From Mactromeris polynyma (lineage: Eukaryota; Mollusca; Bivalvia; Venerida; Mactridae), in NCBI GenBank assembly GCA_032209605.1, contig JASFXZ010000014.1, positions 4,174,912-4,238,911 on the forward strand: a DNA stretch of 64,000 nt, in the 5' to 3' direction. Numbering within the stretch: position 1 is the stretch's first letter; every line of letters begins with the position of its first letter. The notes below the pieces were generated by a model. The model saw only the letters and a list, made by a program, of their open reading frames with translations, was not told the origin of the DNA and did not search any database. Below, one piece after another: positions 26,601 through 41,600 of this stretch. The position numbers and the translations under genes are program-made.

Positions 26601-29600
26601 TCCAGTTATAATTGGCAGTCAGTTGATTGAAATCAAACCAGTGGTTTTGGGGCAGTAGGTATTATGTTTGGAGCTGAGAGACAATAATACTGATTCTTTC
26701 CACCAAGTTTGATTTAAATCAAACCAGCATTTTTTGGAAAGTCTATATAAATTTTCTGGCACAGAGACAATAATACTGATTCTTTCCAACAAGTTAGGTT
26801 GAAATCAAACCAGCAGTTTTGTAGAAGTCACATTTGTCAAAGACAAACAATAACATTGATACTTTCCACCAAGTTTCCATACAATGTTTATGGCAGATAA
26901 ACATTGACCCCAATTCCTTCCACCAAGTTTGGTTGACATCGAACCACCAGTTTGGGGTATTCCATACAATGTTTGTGGCAGATGAACAATTAATTGACCC
27001 CAATTCCTTCCAACAAGCTTGGTTGACATCGAACCACCAGTTTGGGGTATTCCATACAATGTTTGTGGCAGATAAACATTGACCCCAATTCCTTCCACCA
27101 AGTTTGGTTGACATCGAACCACCAGTTTGGGGTATTCCATACAATGTTTGTGGCAGATGAACAATTAATTGACCCCAATTCCTTCCAACAAGCTTGGTTG
27201 ACATCAAACCACCAGTTTGGGGTATTCCATACAATGTTTGTGGCAGATAAACATTGACCCCAATTCCTTCCAACAAGCTTGGTTGACATCGAACCACCAG
27301 TTTGGGGCATTCCATACAATGTTTGTGGCAGATAAACATTGACCCCAATTCCTTCCACCAAGTTTGGTTGACATCGAACCACCAGTTTGGGGTATTCCAT
27401 ACAATGTTTGTGGCAGATAAACATTGACCCCAATTCCTTCCAACAAGCTTGGTTGACATCGAACCACCAGTTTGGGGTATTCCATACAATGTTTGTGGCA
27501 GATAAACATTGACCCCAATTCCTTCCAACAAGCTTGGTTGAAATCAAACCAGCAAAATTGAAGGAGTAGTAACAATAATCTATATGACAGACATACAAGA
27601 CCAACAGGACATTATCAGTATGTCTAGGACCCCTGTATGAGACACAATATTAGTTGAAATGGCTAGATTCATTCAGCCTGCTTATGGATACAATTGTGCC
27701 AGTCTAGATGCTTTTAAAAAGCCAATTAATTTTATCTTTGCAGGATATAATTAAGATGTCAAAATGTCACTCATTTAATGACAGTAAAAAGTATTTTTTT
27801 TTCAGTATTTCTGGGTAATTAAACGCCTGTTTCAATTAAGATATACATTGTATCATTACAGTATTAGATTTGATTATAACGCTTGACAACCACAGTTACT
27901 GTTACTCTTCAATAAATCATACAAACCAATATTTTCGCTCAAAATGTAGCATAAAAAGCAGAATTACACACATACATCGAAAACTAACATATGTTAATAT
28001 TGTATATCTGACATGCGCAGATCCAACAGGGGGGGGGGAGGGATGGGGGAGGGAGGACTGGGACCCCCTGAGAAATAGGGTTGTCCATATCTAAAGGCTG
28101 GAGCTGGACCCCCCATCTGACGGAAATTGCTGGATCCACGCAAGTCTTACTACTGTTATATGAAGCAGAATATTTATATACGTATACACGCTTGCTATAT
28201 ATTTACCGCTGGACTTTCAGATAATTTCGCGATTTCTTCAGGACTCAATTGAATTGTATTGCCACTAGATACAATAACTGTTTGCCCGTACACAACTTCA
28301 ACAGAATCCTGATACGAGATCAAATAAACTTATCACATCTTTTCACACCAGATTGTCTCTTCAATCAATTTGGAATTTTTATGCCAAGAAACTGCTTCAT
28401 AACTACTGAATTAACATTGTTCAATTCCTAGACTGTTTTGCTACACAGTGGAACAGAAGGTCAAAGGTCAAACATATAAAAACAACCAGATTCCATTGAT
28501 GATTGTAACAAATTGTACAGATACTTTGTTATTCAAAAATAGGATTATATCAGTTTGGGCAGTTTTCTTTTTAAATCGGGCTTGAAGTGACATCAAGAGC
28601 CATGGTCATGTAATGTAGCACTATTCCAGGTAATTTGATGGAGGAAGACACCAGACAGACACCTGGTGGAAACCATGGACCTTCTGTAAGCCAGCTGGAT
28701 GGCTTCGACACATACAAAGTTTATATTCCAAGTGGGATTCAAACCTGCAGCAGTGAAGACCTAGTGATCAGAAGTCTGCGACAATAACCACTTGACCACA
28801 TAGGCCACCAGTTTGGACTAGTAAAAAAGCTCTATGCCTGAACGAGCAAGTACCCTAAATAAATTAAGGCAAAAACTGTAACAGAAAGACAATATCCTCA
28901 AAATGCAATACATATCAATAGAATCAAATACATGAACATCAGACAGCATTAACACGCTGAATACAACCATATACAGTAGGACCTCGTTCATTCCCCTTCA
29001 TCGAGTCCGAAATTTATTTCGAGTAATGCATGGTTTCGAATATTGCATTTCAATTCGACGCGTATAAGAAGATAATCACAGGACCTACTATTTATTTCGG
29101 ATGATACCTAGTAATCGGATAGAAGGTTGTCGAATAAATGAGGTCCAACTGAATAAAGTTAACATATCATCAAATGCACAAATACTGCATGCCTGAATAA
29201 CAAATTGACATGCAAATAAATGAGGCATATATCTTAACAAACGTTTATTTTGGTTTTCTATTTACCGGTTTCTCAGGCTTCTTTGGCTCCTTAGTATGAA
29301 CTATTCCCGTCATGTGGGCCGACGGTACACGAGATTGTTTCAGGATCTCATCAATGCCTTGTCTAGGGGGCAACGCAGGCTTAGGAGGCAAGTTAGTTGG
29401 TTTAGGCCCCTTTGGTGTTAATTTTGGTGACGACTTAGGCCTGAGTTGCGGAGAACCATGAGGCGATGCTTTCATTGTCGGAATCACAGTAGGTTTCGGC
29501 GGAACTGGCGGGGTCCCTCGCGGCTTGTTCAAGACAGGTTTGGGAGTAATAGGCTAATAAAATGAAAACAAACTAACACTTGTTGTACGTGCATATCATG

Positions 29601-32600
29601 CTCATGAAAAAATCACACAGTATATAAAACGTAAAGAAGAAATGCATTTCTAATGTATTCAATTTGTAAGAAACACTTCATAAAATTGATTAACTAAAGG
29701 ATAAAACCAGCTTCCATAGGTGTTTTTGGAGATTAGAGACTACCCTCCCATTAATACATAAAAACAATCAAAGAAAACTTGGAAGTAAAAGGGCTTTATT
29801 TAAGTCACATGAACAGCCAGGGTCAGGTTATGACTTTTCCAGCTATAAGGGCGGAGTAAGACCCCTTGGAAGGCACCTGGGTAGAACTGTCGACCTTCTA
29901 CATGCCAGCTGGGTAGCTTCCCCACATTCAAATCTATATTTCGCATGGGGTTCAAACCTGCAGTGGTGAGAGGCAGGTGATTTGAATAACCACTTTGCAG
30001 GGGTGTCAATACGAGCTGGTAATATTACCTGGTTACTTAAGCGTCATTACCTGGCTACTTTTCTTGTATGAATGATCATAATTAAGGGGAGTACCCACAA
30101 ACACCCACCTACTTTTGGCGATTTCCCTGCTAATTCAAAAATTAGTGACACCCCTGACTTGGCCACATAGGTCTCTCTCTAGCAAGAAATTATGCCTGTG
30201 TTAAGGTAAATAACACCTTTGGAAACAAAGAACAAGGCAAAATTTACGAAGTTTCAAATTTTGTTTACGAAGGATTTTTTACCAGACATTTCGGGCACAT
30301 TTGGTGAACTATGCAAAGGCAGTCAATTGAAAGCATAACTGATGATATTAGACCCTGAAGTAAAACCCATGACAGTCAAGTTGAAAATAAAAATTTCCAT
30401 AAAAATTGTTTTCATCAACTATTCCATCAATTAATCAATTGTAGAAGTTTTCTTAATGCATAGATAAGAAATCATTAGAAATGCATTGAAATAAGAAAAA
30501 AATAACCAAAAAAGACACAAGAATAAATAAAGAAATAAAAAGATCATGCCAAAATTACAGGACAAAAGCATTTTGTATACAATTCAATTAACTGATACAT
30601 TCCCATAATATATTGAGGGTTGTTGCAAAACTCTTTGTTTCAGAAGAGCGTATAACAGTTTTGTGACAACCCCTATGTTATGTTTAATTAGAAAAGAAAG
30701 CCAAAAATTCCTCATTTTTATCCAACGTTTTCTGAAGCATCTCTGAATAATGACACTAATGTACATTTTAAGCTTATTAGTTTGTCGGCAAATCAAGTCT
30801 TGACAGACAGAAATCATCTTTTGCCAGTACTAGAATTTTGTTCAACCCAGATAGAAAAGCGCCTTAATAAAACAGGACGCAATAAGAAATGATTTGCGCA
30901 AAAACCGAAATTAAGTGATTTTTGCATTTTTTAAGATTACACAAGCTAATTAATGAAAACAGTACAGTTTTCCCCTCATTACAATATCTACTACATTTTA
31001 TAATGAGTTTGTTAGATTACTCATCAGAAAATTGTTATCACCAAATATTTTAGTTCACATATCTAAAGGTAAAAGCTAAAAAGTTTTAAAACAAACACTT
31101 TTTTAATTAAAATTAGGAATAAAGGTAAATAATCAAATTTTCTATCAAACTATGCTTAGTAATAATTTTGAGAAAATGGCGTGATACTGGGGAGGCGCAG
31201 TGGTCGAGGGGTAGAGCGCCCGACTCCTGATCCGAAGGTTGAGAGTTCAAGCCCCGCGATGAACGGGGTTTGATCACTAACTTCAAAATCCCTAAATTTG
31301 GCGCAAGTAATGGTTGATAGCCAGGAAGCAGTCATCGAGAGTGATTAGTATAAGTTGTAAGAACTTGTTTCACAATCGATGTAAAATAAATAAGATTAAC
31401 CTACATACTCTAAAACACTGCATCGTAACTTTTCTTAAAAGTACTACAAAGTTCAATACAGGTATTTCCTGTGCTAGGGCTAACTCGGCGTGTAGGTCAA
31501 GATAGAAAAGATCAGTATTGGACTCTGCCTATGACAATGCAGTGTTGTAGAGTGCAACTGTGTGAAGCAAATAACCAACAATGTTCTCATATTTATAACT
31601 AAGAATAATTTGTCCAAAAAATAAGACTTTGTACCTTTTAATGCAATTCATTTTAGTTGTATGCCAGCAATTGGTTGACAAAGCAAGTTTTCTCGTCATA
31701 TCTCTAAGAGAGTGTATTGAAAAGACCACAAATCTATCAGTAAGCATTGTAAAATCCATTTCACTAACTCTTCGAACTCAGACTTTGACGTCTGAACGTC
31801 AAGTTAATGAGCAATGATTATAATTATAGGCCCTGGTTACAATGTTAATATTGGGATTTCTGGCATGTGGGCGGGGCTCATATTCCAGAAATCAGCAAGC
31901 ATTGTACGCTTTTTACCCTTTGATATGTGAAATATTATTTATTACACAACCAAAATACCAGGTACAGACACATACCGGTGGGCCCGACTTGATGGGTGCC
32001 TCTTCCAGCACCATTGAAGAAGGCGCAGCTTCTGGGGGCGGAGCTTCTTGAGGCACTTTAGGGGCAATCACAGTCTGTTAAAATAACATGCAAACATGCG
32101 TCATTCGAGCATTACTTAGCTACTTTTTGAGCAAAGAATGCAAAGAAAGCAACAAACAGATACATAGTAGTAAGAATGCCTTAAGAAATACAGAAAAATC
32201 TCACTTAAAAAACAAACTCAATAACAAGACCACCTCAATAACAAGACCACCTCAATATTAAGAACACAATGTTCAAGTACATTTTCACCGTTTTGATCTT
32301 TATTCAACCCTCAATATTGAGATGATTTCAATAAGAAGACCACTTTCCAAGGGTCCCAAAGGTGGTCTTATTATTGAGGTTTTACGGTATTGTCATTCGT
32401 ATAATATTGTTGGTGTGTGGGACTGAATCTACCATTTTTCAGGACAAGAATGTAAGTGGCCTTTTTAATGTTTTTTTTAAAGATTTTTACACACTTTTAA
32501 AACACATAAAAATTCTGAATGGCGTTTGAAAATTTGAGTCCTTGACAACTTCTTTTGGTCAGTCTGGACATCACAAACACACAAAGTTTTGCAGATAGCT

Positions 32601-35600
32601 TAGCAGTCCAAATATATATCAAAATTTGATTTTTAATGAGAAATAGATTAAAAACAACTTTCATCAAGTTTTGAAGAGTTGGAGTTAAGACTTTTGTCCA
32701 TATATTTATTACTAACAAGAACTCTGCACTAAGGGACATAATTACATCAATGTGCATAATTGACAACACACAACAATAATACTGCTCTACAATATGTTCA
32801 GAACGAAGTATTTGTAGTAGAAACACGGTTAACTTCAGTAGATTCAAGTCAGTTAGTAAACTGCCAATTAAAAGCGAAGTGGTTCAATAAAAGGGGAGAT
32901 ACTCTGGTCTTAAAGAGAGGTAATATAATTCATGCTAGAAACAAATCAGCAAGACATATTTATCAGTCAGAATATTGTGTATTTTATGCATACACACACA
33001 TACATCGTACCTCATTGTAAGACCAACATACTTGTAACTACAGGAGGCATTTTTACTTAATAATCAAAGGGAGACAATCCTACTCACCTGATAAGGGAGT
33101 TCTTGGCCTTTGATTGCTTCGTGTTCTATCTGCATGATTTTTGCTTGCTCTTCGACCATTTTAGCAGCTTCTTCACGTTCTAGACGGAGTTTCTCCTATA
33201 AATATTGAGATTAATCTTCTTTATCAATTATATAGCAAACATTCATTGAGCGAGTTCACTGTTTGTGTTACCAGGACCCCAGAAAATAATTCTTCAGATT
33301 CGTCTCCATGCTCAAATTTCATTTAACATATTTCAATCAATTAACGCCTTTAATTACATGTCTTAGTAAACAATCAGTTCATTAATTTTGTAGCAAACAC
33401 ATCACTGTATAAATAATTTCATGATTTTATCATGATAAACTTGAGATATTTTAAACACAACTGAATGCCCAAGGGCAACATGTCGAGTCCCCCAATTGTC
33501 AAGGGATAAAGAGAATACGGTTTTAAAATGCTATACAGTGCATACCTATAATACCCATTTTTAACCTTTGATCCATAAGTGTGACCTTGACCTTTGAGCT
33601 ACATACATGAGTATTGTGTGTGACACATTGTCTCTTCATTTTGAACATGTATGCCTAGTTATATTCCAGACAAGATGTTTTAGATCCCTTTTTTGTATGT
33701 GTGACCTTGACCTCTTTGCTACAGTCATGGGTCTCGCACAAAACACAACATGTAATTATGGTGAACATTTATGCCAAATAATTCCCAAATAAATGACACT
33801 GTAGTATTCCGGATGATGTTTAAGAACCATTTTTTGATGTAAGTGACCTTGACCTTTGAGCTACGGACATTGGTCTTATGCATGACACTGCGTCTCATCA
33901 TGGTGAACATTTGTGCCAAGTCATTTAAAAATCCCCCAATAAATGACAGAGAAATGGTCTGGACAAAACAAATCCTGACGGACTCATGCACATATACCGT
34001 ATCTCCATTGTGGCGACTATATCAAGCTCACCATTAGCGGGCTCAACAGAAATGAAATTAAGCTTTGAGACAAATCTCAATTATGATGACCTGAGACCCA
34101 GCATTATTCTGAAAATTCCTTTTTCTAGACATTAACGGTGTGTGCATGCTTTCATAATCACTGTATCATCAACTATACAGAACACAAAATCTTTTTCTAA
34201 ACATAAAACATTGTGTGCATGTTTTCATATAACTACAATTTCACCAACTATACGGAACAAAAACAAACAAAATATACATGCTACCAAAACAAGGAATTCT
34301 TTCATCAGATACCTTGCTTACAGCAGTATAATTTGATAAATTGAATTTTCCAACACACCAGATGAATATCGCTACATTACAGATAAAAAGTGTATTTATT
34401 GCAAAAGTTAATAATTAAATATGAAAGTACAGAAGCAAGTTCACCTCAAACCAAGCCAGGATTCAAACTAAAAACTTTCTAACCACGAGTCGGAAATGTA
34501 AGTAGCCCAAGGTTTAAAACCCAGGACATTTCTCGACATATTTTTGGTCATTTGTGATCAACTACCCAGCATTTTGATTCGTTAAGATGTCCGTTGCTAA
34601 GCTTAATGAAAAGCTTTGGTACATGTCATTTATGAATAGGATGTAAGATAAAAGTCAAATCTGTCAAAGACTACTATTTTTAATATTGTCTTATTTGTTT
34701 ACAAATGTTGATGAACCGGACAAATGCCACACTACTCCATTCCATTGGTATTTTTTTCATAAATATATGACTTTAAATATGTTAATTTTCTATTTCAATG
34801 CTCATGTTCATTGAACTTCGACATGCAGGTTTATTTATTTGACCATGAAAGAATGTTTGGGACATACCAGTTTGGCGAGCTCTTCCTTCTCCCACTGTAA
34901 GGTCTCTCTCACTATTTCCTGTTCCTATGGTTAGTTATGTATCAATTATACATGGGAACATATATACACGATAGATAGACAGTATCCTCGATACCCAGGC
35001 TATATGATAACATATATGATACCATGGGCAAAATGACTGTAAAAACCTCGTACTCATGCATAATTAATGAGGTGAAAACCAGCCACTTGATGACACACAC
35101 CTCATGCAATAAGGAAATTTCCGAGGAGTTACAGATGAAATTGCAGTTCTAAGCAATAGCTCTTCACAAAGGAGATTCCATCTTTTTGTTATCGTCCATT
35201 TCATTAGTCGAGAAATTCTTATGAATAATCATGCAGTTTCGATAGCCAATTTGCCCAGGGTATCATATATGTTATAAAAAGCCTGGATACGGAGGATGGA
35301 TAGACAAGGGATGGTACTGCGGAGAGAAAGCAAAAAAGTGGAGACTTCTTATGCATTCAATACATATTTAGAACATTTAATAGTCACATTAGGTTGAAGC
35401 CAATGTTTTCAACAATTATTTAGCTATCTATAACTGTCACTTTGATCTAACTAGTGTTGCTAAATTCTACACCACTTCTAACTACTCCTAGAAAAAGGAT
35501 TTTTCAAGCTGTCCTACAGGGTTTTAATTTAGCCCCATTCCCAATGCAAAAAAGGGTCCATTTTCCGAATCTCGAGAAAAAACCACCAAAATATCAGCAA

Positions 35601-38600
35601 TATGTTGAGAGACAGAAACACAGAAATATGTACCTATACCAAGTAGTAATCACTAGAAATATGTACCTATACCAAGTAGTAATCACTAGAAATATGTACC
35701 TATACTAAGTAGTAATCACCAGAAATATGTACCTATACTAAGTAGTAATCACCAGAAATATGTACCTATACCAAGTAGTAATCACTAGAAATATGTACCT
35801 ATACTAAGTAGTAATCACTAGAAATATGTACCTATACCAAGTAGTAATCACTAGAAATATGTACCTATACCAAGTAGTAATCACTAGAAATATGTACCTA
35901 TACTAAGTAGTAATCACCAGAAATATGTACCTATACAAAGTAGTAATCACCAGAAAAATGTACCTATACCAAGTAGTAATCACTAGAAATATGTACCTAT
36001 ACCAAGTAGTAATCACTAGAAATATGTACCTTTACTAAGTAGTAATCACCAGAAATATGTACCTATACTAAGTAGTAATCACCAGAAATATGTACCTATA
36101 CCAAGTAGTAATCACTAGAAATATGTACCTATACTAAGTAGTAATCACTAGAAATATGTACCTATACTAAGTAGTAATCACCAGAAATATGTACCTATAC
36201 TAAGTAGTAATCACTAGAAATATGTACCTATACTAAGTAGTAATCACTAGAAATATGTACCTATACTAAGTAGTAATCACTAGAAATATGTACCTATACT
36301 TAGTAGTAATCACTAGAAATATGTACCTATACCAAGTAGTAATCACTAGAAATATGTACCTATACCAAGTAGTAATCACTAGAAATATGTACCTATACTA
36401 AGTAGTAATCACCAGAAATATGTACCTATACCAAGTAGTAATCACTAGAAATATGTACCTATACTAAGTAGTAATCACCAGAAATATGTACCTATACTAA
36501 GTAGTAATCACTAGAAATATGTACCTATACCAAGTAGTAATCACTAGAAATATGTACCTATACTAAGTAGTAATCACTAGAAATATGTACCTATACCAAG
36601 TAGTAATCACTAGAAATATGTACCTATACCAAGTAGTAATCACTAGAAATATGTACCTATACTAAGTAGTAATCACTAGAAATATGTACCTATACTAAGT
36701 AGTAATCACTAGAAATATGTACCTATACTAAGTAGTAATCACCAGAAATATGTACCTATACCAAGTAGTAATCACTAGAAATATGTACCTTTACTAAGTA
36801 GTAATCACTAGAAATATGTACCTATACCAAGTAGTAATCACTAGAAATATGTACCTATACTAAGTAGTAATCACTAGAAATATGTACCTATACCAAGTAG
36901 TAATCACTAGAAATATGTACCTATACTAAGTAGTAATCACCAGAAATATGTACCTATACCAAGTAGTAATCACTAGAAATATGTACCTATACTAAGAAGT
37001 AATCACTAGAAATATGTACCTATACCAAGTAGTAATCACTAGAAATATGTACCTATACTAAGTAGTATTTACAATCATCACTTTTTCCCAATTTTAATAA
37101 TTTATCACGAAAAACATTTAACACACATGAAAAACCATTCAAAAACAATTTGACCCGGGGCCCTTTTCCCAAAAACCCTACAAAAACACTTGATGTAACA
37201 GACAATGATATAACGTGAGCCAGTCACAGAGACATATGTCTTTAGGATCTAAGAAAAGCGAGTTTAGATACCAAACTTAGAATGCAGCCTTACCATTGGT
37301 CAATTCTACGACTGTGGTCAGAAACAACCGAACAGACGCTTGCTTTTTGAGAAAACAAAGGCTTATAACCTAGGACCTAGAACATCAGTCAAATAAATCC
37401 TATCAGTGAAAGAATGCACATCAGTCAGTCTTTTTATACTTTTTTGAGTTCACTTCGCAGTAAAATTACAGAAAACGAAACAACACCATGCAAAAAGAAC
37501 CTAAAATCATGAATGAACTAATGTTTGCACACAGGTCAGTCAGTTGAGCAAAACAATTAAAAAACAAAGCTTGTAATAAATCTCCTCAAATGATAAACAT
37601 GCATAAATTTAAGCAAAATAAAAATCACACCATGCTGTTCTATAGCAGTAAACATTCAATGTGTAAACAGAACAATTGTCAAGTGTAACAGTATTATACT
37701 TCCTTCAATACAAATCAGAGTTAAGTGTATATGCTGTTTTTCAACAGTATTTTGGTTAAATCAGATAATCAGTTGAGCTAACCCTATTCCTGTGTTACCA
37801 ACCAGGACTTATAGTATTTCAGCAAGCAACAAACAATTTAGCACATGATTTAACAGTGGAGGACATTTGATGTAATCTTATCTTCAGCAAAACTGTCAGA
37901 AACTTTCAACAAAACCTTACTTTTTTAAAAACTATTGCATTACCCATTTTATGTTAACAACCCATTTCGTGATCCCAGTTTGCTCAATATTTGATCTTTC
38001 GGGCTTCGCATCCAATTTTCATCAAATTACAAAAAATCTGAGACAGAGTACATTACCTTAATAGTACTTGTTAGTAAGCGTTAACGCTATAGAGGGGCAT
38101 CATATATATATAAATATTTTAAGACACGACAGTAGTTAAGTCAAGACAAGATACTACTATATGAGGTACAGAGAACTATCTCCAAGCTAGAAAACCCACA
38201 AAACATGAAAATCAGTAGAGAGATTTTTACTACAGGGTTTTTTAGCGGTTATTCGGCTTTATTCCAAATATCAAAAAGTAAATATTTTTCCCAATATCAA
38301 TGTAAAATTTCTTAATAAATCAGAAGAAAAAATTGACAAAGTTGGAGGCTTTTCTCTAACAGGCAGTTTATATAAATAGCAATTGTCCATTAATTAATAA
38401 CTACATCCTTTACTTTTATTCCTTATATTTTGCTGTAATTGCTAGTCTTTTTCCAAATTTCTAAGTTTAAAGCACAAAAATTCCCAATTTGAAGGGTATG
38501 CGTAGAAGTAAACCCTGAACTAAAATTAATGGGATTAACTGGACTACAGTTGTATCTATCTTACCTTCATAATTATGAGATGTTCCGCATCTTCCTTGTC

Positions 38601-41600
38601 TATACTGCTTACAGATTCCCTTCTCATCTGTGGTAAATAGCCAAGAGGTGAGCTAGGAGTATCTGGTGACGGCTCGTCTTGTGACGCAGGATCAAACCCA
38701 TCACATATCATAATTACTAAGCGATCGCCGACACTACGCAGCGCTCGGACAGCCTCCTGATGGGTGGAGCCCAGCAAACTCTGTCCGTTCACTTCGAGGA
38801 TTCTCTGACCTACTTTTAACCTACTGTCTCTCGCTACAGCCCCATCATCAGTTATCTACAAATTTCACAGAAAATTTATACATAAGACATACAATCAGGG
38901 GGTGAGAATGCTCTCAAGCAAAAATCCCTGAACTTTATGTGGAGGGTCCAGGGCAGCGCTTTGGTGGGGGTCACAGGGGGCTTTGCCCCCTGAAGCTCCT
39001 TGGTTTGAAGCATTTTAGGGGCCTAAGATTGCATTTAATCATATCTGTAGCAACAAAAATACTGTAGGCTTAATTTCTCACCAAAAAGTCAACTCATTGA
39101 CAAGTTATGTGAAGATGATATTTCCTAAGTTCTTCCAGTGTCAAAGTGTGGTTCATTTGTATGTAGCATTTGACCACTTATTACTACTTGCATTACCGAC
39201 CATCAGTAATTAAAGGAATTTCAGAATATTTTTTTAATCTCCTCCGAGAGTCTTCTGTGATGACAAGGCGGGTATCAGCACTGGTTTTAACCAGGAGATT
39301 TTAGTCTTTTAATGAAAGTCATTTTGGCTCCCATATTCAGTGTAGGCCTATATCAAATTTGGTGCAGGGCTTGCATAAAGTTTGAAATATTTTTAGCAAG
39401 TCTTGGTGTTAATGTTCGTTTTATGCCCATGTACTTTACTGTTTTGTGTCTATACATTTGTAGTGAACAAACACATTTTTAACAGAAGCAGACCTAGAAC
39501 CGCCTCCCGAAACAGACAGAGTGCGACTTTATAATCGACCCGTTTCCAGAATGGGTTAATTTAGTGTAGCATTATTTACCTACAGTTTCAGATTTGTCAG
39601 TAATTTGCTGACATTAAACTCGTATACTGGATGTCCAAAATGCATCCGAACTTCAGATTTAACTGTAGGCGGTGTTGTCAGGTTAAAATTTTTTGCGATG
39701 TCTCTATCGTTAACTTCTGCCATTTTGATTCACTGACAAGAACTGTAACTCTAGCGCGACTGTTGGTACAGACTAAAAGCCGTTCGGACGTTTTCCGGAA
39801 TCAATTCAGAAACTCTTTCGGCACCTATTCGGTGATGTTTTAGCCTAACAACTAAATGGCGGACGATAATTCACATCGATTTTTCTCAAAACATGATCGT
39901 GCGTGATTGTTCAGAATATAATATTGCTTTCTAATAATGAGTGCGTTATGAACAGCATTGACCCTACCCCCCCCATCAAAATTTCTCCTCGGATTTACAT
40001 CAATCTCAAAAACGGCCTGGGAGACAAAAAATCCCGGAATTCCGCGAATCCGTGGAAATTCTCACCCCTGATACAATACATAGTAGCAGTAACGTAGCTC
40101 AAAAACAAGTACAGTCGGACCTCGTTCATTCCAATTCATCCGGCCCCAATCTTTATTTCAAATAATACATGGTTCCAAATAGTCCATTTCAATTTGATGT
40201 GCCTAAGAAGATAGCTTGGGACCTGATATTTACTTCAGATGATGCCTAGTATTCGGATAGCAGGTTGTCGTATAAACAAGGTCCGACTGTATATGCTAAG
40301 AGAAATGTCATCAGCACAAATATTATTGAACAAACTCTTTGCTAGTAATGAATAACAAATGATCTGTTCAACGACAAAACCTGTGTAAGTGATGAAAATT
40401 CCATTTCCAGATTTTCACATTGTCTAACAGATATATTTTCCTTTTTCCATTTAATACCAAAAATATTAAAATCGGATGTCTTCTTTTGTTTTATAGTTAA
40501 CAAATGTTAACAACAAATACAAAAAAGAACTACAAATCATGAAGTTGCCTCCAAGAAATTTCCACTCAAATGTGTAAAACTGTTCAATTGCAAACTTTCA
40601 TGCCAGGGCTCTAGAAATCCACTAGCACAACGTCCCCGACTAGTCTAATAATGAATTGGGCTACCAACAGTTGAGTTGAAGTTTGTCCCGGACAAATCTG
40701 TTTTTAAAGCTAACCAACATCAGCAATTGTTCAGTTGTATGTCAAACCTTAGAATTCAACAAACACATACAATGTGATTATTAATTTTAGATTGTGGAGC
40801 TATCATTGTGTGTGTTTATTTGTTACTAAATTGACCGCTATTCTCGGGCAACTAGCTTCCTATGTCAGACAAGTCAAATTTGACATTTCCACTAGTCCAG
40901 GACAGGTGTCTTTGAAACAAATTACTAGAGCCCTGCATGCTCACAAAAATATCCACTGGTAATTTCTACCACCAGCAACATCACAATAACAACAATCAAC
41001 AACAACAACATACCCTGGATATGAAGATTCCTTCATCGTTACTCTCGTCCCCAGGGAAGTTCTTCACGCCACCTTTAATCGACATACCCAACTTTTCACC
41101 AGGACGTTTGACGACTGTCAGCTCCTATAGATTGCAATAAATACAAGTCAATATTTCCTGGAAACTAGGTACAGTCAGACCTCATTCATTTGATTTCATC
41201 GAGTCTGAAATTTGCATTCCAGTACATAGTTTCGAATAGCCCATCTCGACAAGCCTAAAGGCCCGGTCACACAGCCCTCCACGGGCGTATCGCGGCCGAA
41301 TCACGGCCAAAAATTTCTGCCCGTGAAGCAGACGCTGTTGGACGCTTTGAGGTCGCGATAAAGACGCGATACAGCCGTACTTTACCCGTCGTTACACGCG
41401 GTAAGAAATTCACACGCGGTTGGCCGCGCGAAAAAGTTTTGGGCTGCCCAAAAATTTAGACCGCGGGTAATCGCGGGCGGTACACGTGGTACACACGCGG
41501 TAAAGACGCGGTACAGACGCTGAACGAACGTGCTAGGACGTGCTACGGCCGCGGTTTAGACGTGGTTACACGCGGTAGGACGCGAAATGTTAGCGGGTAA

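Noticed and set aside
26794..27604. Minus-strand frames of 119-245 codons
   Set aside because: Generated by the 85/90-bp array inside an intron; alternating unit lengths shift frames and no start or splice context supports them.
31188..31270. Functional tRNA-Arg(CCT) gene
   Set aside because: The anticodon stem pairs poorly and the head is fused to a SINE-like body with an A-rich tail.
35622..37067. CRISPR-like array
   Set aside because: Repeats are directly contiguous with no unique spacers, in a eukaryotic intron; the same holds for the other arrays.
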